This document shows positions 6,325 through 8,623 of a DNA stretch of 8,623 nt, piece after piece. Both the position numbers and the translations under genes were made by a program. The DNA comes from DATKSS01 sp049582065 (lineage in GTDB: Bacteria > Chloroflexota > Dormibacteria > Dormibacterales > Dormibacteraceae), in NCBI GenBank assembly GCA_049582065.1, contig JBAUTF010000195.1, positions 1 through 8,623 on the forward strand, read 5' to 3'. Under the pieces are notes generated by a model. That model did no database searches. It saw only the letters and a program-made list of their open reading frames with translations, and was not told the DNA's origin. Each line of letters begins with the position of its first letter. Within the stretch, counting starts at the first letter, position 1.

Positions 6325-6365
6325 TTTTTTTTGCCGTTGACGCCGCTCATAACCGCCTGTTAACT
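6325..6365 (+). promoter_or_regulatory. Candidate promoter reading toward the 6375-6503 element
   Basis: An eight-base T run (6325-6332) is followed by TTGACG (6337-6342, five of six -35 matches), exactly 17 bases, and TTAACT (6360-6365, three of six -10 matches). Start of transcription would fall near 6372-6375, the first base of the paired element. The T-tract just upstream of the -35 resembles an UP element. It is divergent from the thiolase promoter, with about 40 bases between the two -35 boxes. The weak -10 keeps confidence modest. Confidence 0.35.
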
Positions 6366-6374
6366 TTCGCGTCG

Positions 6375-6503
6375 CCCCAAGCGGCTTAGTACGGTAAACC
6401 TGAGGATACCGAACGTCGAGTAGGTGGAAGGTCCGGGGCAACCCGGGATGGAAACCGAAAAACGCATAGGGCACTTCAGGGTAAACAGGAAGGTCGCTTG
6501 GGG
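6375..6503 (+). ncRNA. Candidate structured RNA (or MITE-like element) with pairing ends
   Basis: No protein gene fits here, but the 129 bases have clear structure. The ends pair over 11 bp: CCCCAAGCGGC (6375-6385) with GTCGCTTGGGG (6493-6503), one G-U pair. Inside, CCTGAGG (6399-6405) pairs with CTTCAGG (6474-6480). At the tip, CCGGG (6433-6437) and CCCGG (6442-6446) close a GCAA loop, a GNRA tetraloop only when read on the plus strand. The repeat GGTAAAC occurs on both sides of the internal loop (6393-6399 and 6480-6486). A promoter-like sequence ends about ten bases before it. I compared it by eye with SRP RNA, 6S, 5S, tmRNA, RNase P and common riboswitches and found no match. The paired ends could equally be terminal inverted repeats of a small mobile element, although no target duplication is seen. 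Confidence 0.35.
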
Positions 6504-6509
6504 CATGTG

Positions 6510-6518
6510 TTTTCCACA
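6510..6518 (+). other. DnaA-box-like 9-mer
   Basis: TTTTCCACA fits the relaxed DnaA box TTWTNCACA. It lies seven bases after the paired element. A second site in the same orientation starts 69 bases further on. Two sites alone do not make an origin. Confidence 0.3.
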
Positions 6519-6538
6519 GGCGCTGCACACCCGGGTAT

Positions 6539-6859
6539 TCAATTCAAAAAGCCCGTCCTGGACGCCGTAACGCAGGCTTTGTCCACAGCTTCGGCGTCGA
6601 ACCCCACACCCCCCCTCCTCAGCTTGCGTACGCCGTCGGCAAGGCGCGCCACGGGCGCCGGGTCCTCGTAGCGAAGCCAGCGGTACGCCGCGGGCCGAGA
6701 CCACGCCCGGGCGTCCCTCTGATGAAGGCGCCGGTGGCCATCGACCACGATTTCTTCCACCTGCTGGATCAGGCCCGAGTCGACCAGCTCCGAGAACTCC
6801 CTGCCCTCCATCCAGGCGACCAGGCGCGCCAGCCTCGCGGCGGCGGTTTCCGCGCTCAG
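6539..6859 (-). CDS. Small unrecognised protein coupled to hpt
   Basis: I do not recognise this protein. The first ordinary start is ATG 6811 (90 residues, no Shine-Dalgarno). The frame continues upstream without a stop to CTG 6859-6857, which overlaps the hpt TGA as CTGA and yields 106 residues beginning LSAETAARLARLVAWMEGRE. That N-terminal helix looks continuous with the rest, so I prefer the longer form, though CTG starts are rare. Content: an amphipathic helix, FSELVDSGLIQQVEEIVVDG, then a basic His/Arg/Trp-rich middle (GHRRLHQRDARAW, YRWLRYEDP), a second helix (VARLADGVRKL) and a Gly/Ala tail. No signal peptide or membrane segment. The last part overlaps a DnaA-box-like site at 6579-6587. 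The gene may end the hpt transcript. It is a plausible protein rather than a certain one. Confidence 0.5.
   Translation of the reverse strand: MSAETAAARLARLVAWMEGREFSELVDSGLIQQVEEIVVDGHRRLHQRDARAWSRPAAYRWLRYEDPAPVARLADGVRKLRRGGVGFDAEAVDKACVTASRTGFLN
6579..6587 (+). other. DnaA-box-like 9-mer
   Basis: TTGTCCACA is the DnaA-box form favoured in high-GC actinobacteria such as Streptomyces. It has the same orientation as the site at 6510-6518. It falls within the 3' part of the small gene ending at 6539, so it may be coincidental coding sequence. Confidence 0.3.
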
Positions 6860-7758
6860 GCCTCTGGCGGAAGGGCCGCCGGCGCGACGTCGGTCGGGAT
6901 GTCGTAGACGCTCGCGCGGAGCGTGCAGACGAACGGAAGGTTGCGATAGAGCTCTCGGTAGTCCAGCCCGTAGCCGACGACATATTCGTTGGGGATCTGG
7001 AATCCGACGTAGCGGGCCGGCACCTCGACCAGCCGGCGCAGCGGGCGGTCGAGCAGCGTCACCACCTCGAGAGAGGCCGGCCTCCGTGTCCGCAGCTCAC
7101 CCAGGACATAGTCCAGCGTCAGGCCTGTGTTCACGATGTCCTCTACGAGCAGCACGTGCCGACCCTCGATCGGATAATCGATGTCGCGCGCGATGCGAAC
7201 GCGGTGGTGCGGCTGCGCGCCGGCGTAGCGCCGCAGGTCGAGGTAATCGATGACGAAAGGCACTTTGATCTGCCGCGCCAGGTCGGCGAGGAAGAAGGTC
7301 ACGCCCTTGAGCACGCCGACGAGCACCAGCGACTGGCCGCGGTACTCGCGTGAGATCTTGCGGCCCAGCGCCCGAACGCGCATGTCGAGCTCGGTGGGCG
7401 AGATCAGGATGTCCGCGATGTCCTGCTTACGAAGGTTCTGCACCTCGACGGCGCCGTAGCCGGCCTGGGCCAGGAGCTGCTGGTAGTCCTTGCGATAAAG
7501 CAGGCGCACGTTGATGTCGGGGTACAGCTCACGGACCATGCGCAGCTTCCTGTTCTTTGGCGTCACGAGCGACTGCTTCATGGTCGTCAGCTCGATGTAC
7601 AGGTCGTGCTCTGGCAGGTAGAAGTCGGGCGTGAACATCTCCGCCACGCGTCCGTCTTCCCAAGCGATGGGAAACGACATCGGTTCATAGACCCAGCGGA
7701 TCCGGTAGTAGTCGAGGAAGCGCGCGAACTCCTGCTCAGAGGGATGGGCGAATGCCAC
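6856..7758 (-). CDS. hpt: Hypoxanthine phosphoribosyltransferase with N-terminal PD-(D/E)XK-like domain
   Basis: Numbering from GTG 7758 (300 residues). Residues about 118-285 are a hypoxanthine/guanine phosphoribosyltransferase (base + PRPP to IMP or GMP, purine salvage): ISPTELDMRVRALGRKI, LVGVLKGVTFFLADL at 146-160, the PRPP loop VLLVEDIVNTGLTL at 202-215, and YVGFQIPNEYVVGYGLDY near 250-267 before YRNLPFV. The usual catalytic-base Asp of the PRPP loop is Asn here (N210). Residues about 1-105 are an extra domain: FAHPSEQEFARFLDYYRIRW, then TPDFYLPEHDLYIELTTMK (43-61) and NRKLRMVRELYPDINV. The PDF...IELT pattern recalls PD-(D/E)XK folds, with Thr where the ExK lysine is expected. The frame is open to 7953, and TTG 7857 is a possible start, but residues before 7758 are Arg/Ser/Gln-rich and unlike a folded domain. 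It is divergent from pcm and overlaps the next gene as CTGA. Confidence 0.9.
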   Translation of the reverse strand: MAFAHPSEQEFARFLDYYRIRWVYEPMSFPIAWEDGRVAEMFTPDFYLPEHDLYIELTTMKQSLVTPKNRKLRMVRELYPDINVRLLYRKDYQQLLAQAGYGAVEVQNLRKQDIADILISPTELDMRVRALGRKISREYRGQSLVLVGVLKGVTFFLADLARQIKVPFVIDYLDLRRYAGAQPHHRVRIARDIDYPIEGRHVLLVEDIVNTGLTLDYVLGELRTRRPASLEVVTLLDRPLRRLVEVPARYVGFQIPNEYVVGYGLDYRELYRNLPFVCTLRASVYDIPTDVAPAALPPEA

Positions 7759-7869
7759 GCGCGAGTGAGCGGGGCCTGAACGCCTGACCAGCCGCGAGCG
7801 CTGCCTTACCGGACGGCGCCATTGCTGCGGGACGGAGTGCTGAGCGGACGACGCCAATGAGACGTCGAA

Positions 7870-7875
7870 ATTGTA
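7870..7875 (-). promoter_or_regulatory. Candidate -10 box of the hpt operon
   Basis: TACAAT on the minus strand differs from TATAAT by one base. A matching -35 is weak. Transcription would start near 7863, leaving a leader of about 105 bases before GTG 7758, or only a few bases before TTG 7857. The site lies in the 139-base gap between divergent hpt and pcm. I see no comparably clear plus-strand promoter for pcm in this gap. Confidence 0.35.
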
Positions 7876-7897
7876 CTCTCGGGCTAGAGAGCATCGA

Positions 7898-8524
7898 ATG
7901 GCAACCCCAGTCCAGCGGATGATCGCCGAGCAGCTGCAGCCCCACGGCGTCACCGACGAGCGGGTGCTTCAGGCGATGGCGGACGTGCCGCGCGAGGAAT
8001 TTCTGCCGCCCAGGCTCAGACCTCACGCTTACGAGGACCGCGCGCTCGGCATCGAGTGCGGTCAGACGATCTCGCAGCCGCTTGTCGTCGCCCTGATGAC
8101 GCAGGCCGTGGCGCCGAAACCCGACGACGTCGCGCTGGAGATCGGAGCCGGCTCCGGCTACCAGGCCGCCGTGCTCAGCCGTCTTTGCCAAAAGGTGATC
8201 ACGATCGAGCGCGAGCCCGCCCTCGCGGAGCATGCTGCCGCAACGCTGCAACGCCTTGGTTACGAAAACGTCGAGGTGATCCTCGGCGACGGCAGCCTCG
8301 GCTGGGCCGGGTCAGCCCCGTACGCCGTGATCCTGGTCGCGTGCGCCGCGCCCGAGGTGCCGCCGGCGCTGGTCGAACAGCTGACGGAGGAGGGGCGCCT
8401 CGTCATCCCGGTGGACACCGGGGCGGACGAGCCGCAGGACCTTCGCCTGTACACCCGCACGGCCGGACAGGTCGTTTACCGCTCGCTGTTCCCGGTCCTG
8501 TTCGTGCCGCTCAGGACTGGCTAG
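7898..8524 (+). CDS. pcm: Protein-L-isoaspartate O-methyltransferase
   Basis: A 208-residue cytoplasmic repair enzyme that methylates L-isoaspartyl residues in damaged proteins using S-adenosylmethionine. Family landmarks in order: a helical N-terminus with VLQAMADVPREEFLPP, AYEDRALGIECGQTISQPLVVALMTQ (substrate-binding TISQP motif), the SAM-binding motif I ALEIGAGSGYQAAVLS, IEREP at the end of strand 2, VEVILGDGSLGW, and YAVILVACAAPEVPPALVEQL then GRLVIPVD. The length is normal and the motifs are intact. ATG 7898 is preferred: it has GAGAG about seven bases upstream and gives the usual N-terminus. An in-frame TTG at 7871 would add nine residues and overlaps the hpt -10 candidate. The TAG stop overlaps the stop of the convergent gene. 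The gene stands alone on the plus strand, divergent from hpt. Confidence 0.96.
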   Translation: MATPVQRMIAEQLQPHGVTDERVLQAMADVPREEFLPPRLRPHAYEDRALGIECGQTISQPLVVALMTQAVAPKPDDVALEIGAGSGYQAAVLSRLCQKVITIEREPALAEHAAATLQRLGYENVEVILGDGSLGWAGSAPYAVILVACAAPEVPPALVEQLTEEGRLVIPVDTGADEPQDLRLYTRTAGQVVYRSLFPVLFVPLRTG

Positions 8525-8623
8525 GGACTCGGAGTGGCCGTCGCGCGCGGCGACGGCGAGGCCGAGACGGGCGAGGAGCTGGTGCCAGTCAGGGCCTGCA
8601 GCTGCGTGAGCAGCTGCCCGACG
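8521..8623 (-). CDS. C-terminal end of a Ser/Pro/Thr-rich protein (cut by window edge)
   Basis: The minus strand carries an open frame from the window edge to TAG at 8523-8521. The 34 codons read VGQLLTQLQALTGTSSSP followed by a tail rich in Ser, Ala, Pro, Thr ending ATATPSP. Such tails are typical of secreted or cell-surface proteins of high-GC Gram-positive-type bacteria and Chloroflexota. Composition rather than a motif is the evidence, and a second minus frame is also open across this short stretch, so it is tentative. Function is unknown. It converges on pcm and shares the palindrome CTAG as its stop. Confidence 0.5.
   Translation of the reverse strand, partial: VGQLLTQLQALTGTSSSPVSASPSPRATATPSP

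Noticed and set aside
6375..6503. SRP RNA, 6S RNA, 5S rRNA, tmRNA, RNase P RNA, or TPP, cobalamin, c-di-GMP and ydaO riboswitches
   Set aside because: None of their conserved cores (for example the GGAAGGAAGCAGCC loop of SRP or the CUGAGA/CUGAU pair of TPP) is present on either strand.
6211..6528. Minus-strand open frame of 105 codons across the 6375-6503 element
   Set aside because: It runs through the thiolase promoter and start and has no ribosome site; the underlying DNA is better explained by its base-pairing structure.
6510..6587. Chromosomal replication origin
   Set aside because: Only two DnaA-like boxes, no unwinding element array, and no dnaA, dnaN or rpmH nearby.
6360..6983. Minus-strand open frame of 207 codons, including a CSACG cysteine pair
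   Set aside because: It overlaps the 3' end of hpt in another frame, is Arg/Gly/Ala-rich and has only two cysteines of a zinc-finger pattern.
7736..8251. Minus-strand open frame of 171 codons opposite pcm
   Set aside because: Antisense shadow of a clearly recognised methyltransferase gene.
1..8623. CRISPR arrays, tRNA genes, insertion sequences, phage or defence operons
   Set aside because: No regularly spaced repeats, tRNA-like T-loop with CCA arrangement, transposase or integrase motifs were seen on either strand.

Overview
The window is GC-rich bacterial chromosome with short intergenic gaps, frequent 4-base gene overlaps and several non-ATG starts. No rRNA, tRNA, CRISPR array, transposase or phage gene is visible. 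The gene set (FbaB-type class I aldolase, GAF-GGDEF cyclase, Aag-type glycosylase, an Hpt with an extra N-terminal domain, Pcm, and a Ser/Pro/Thr-rich protein tail at the right edge) looks like a high-GC Gram-positive-type or Chloroflexota/Dormibacterota-like soil organism. That taxonomy is inference from style, not from a marker gene.

Layout. (1) Bases 2509 to 1, minus strand: an apparent five-gene operon of class I fructose-bisphosphate aldolase (fbaB), RNase Z-like metallo-beta-lactamase hydrolase, small membrane protein, DUF3052-like protein and a GNAT acetyltransferase cut by the window edge. The four junctions are 4-base stop/start overlaps, or best explained that way. (2) Bases 2583 to 4605, plus strand: a probably leaderless diguanylate cyclase (RsbRD-like helical domain, GAF, GGDEF) followed closely by a 3-methyladenine DNA glycosylase. 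(3) Bases 4605-4706: a convergent gap filled by three hairpins. (4) Bases 6232 to 4707, minus strand: thiolase and a small cupin, overlapping ATGA, behind a promoter with a perfect TTGACA -35 box and an inverted repeat across the -10. (5) Bases 6233-6538: a gene-poor stretch with divergent promoter-like signals, a 129-base element whose ends pair perfectly (candidate structured RNA or MITE-like element), and a DnaA-box-like 9-mer; a second 9-mer lies just inside the next gene. (6) Bases about 7758 to 6539, minus strand: hypoxanthine phosphoribosyltransferase fused behind a PD-(D/E)XK-like domain, coupled to a small unrecognised gene. (7) Bases 7898-8524, plus strand: protein-L-isoaspartate O-methyltransferase. 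Its TAG stop shares the palindrome CTAG with the stop of a convergent gene that runs in from the right edge.

Functionally the window mixes central carbon metabolism (aldolase, thiolase), repair of DNA and proteins (glycosylase, Pcm), purine salvage (Hpt) and c-di-GMP signalling. The least ordinary parts are the 6375-6503 element, the nuclease-like/Hpt fusion with an Asn at the usual catalytic Asp position, and the metallo-hydrolase whose natural start falls on GTA.
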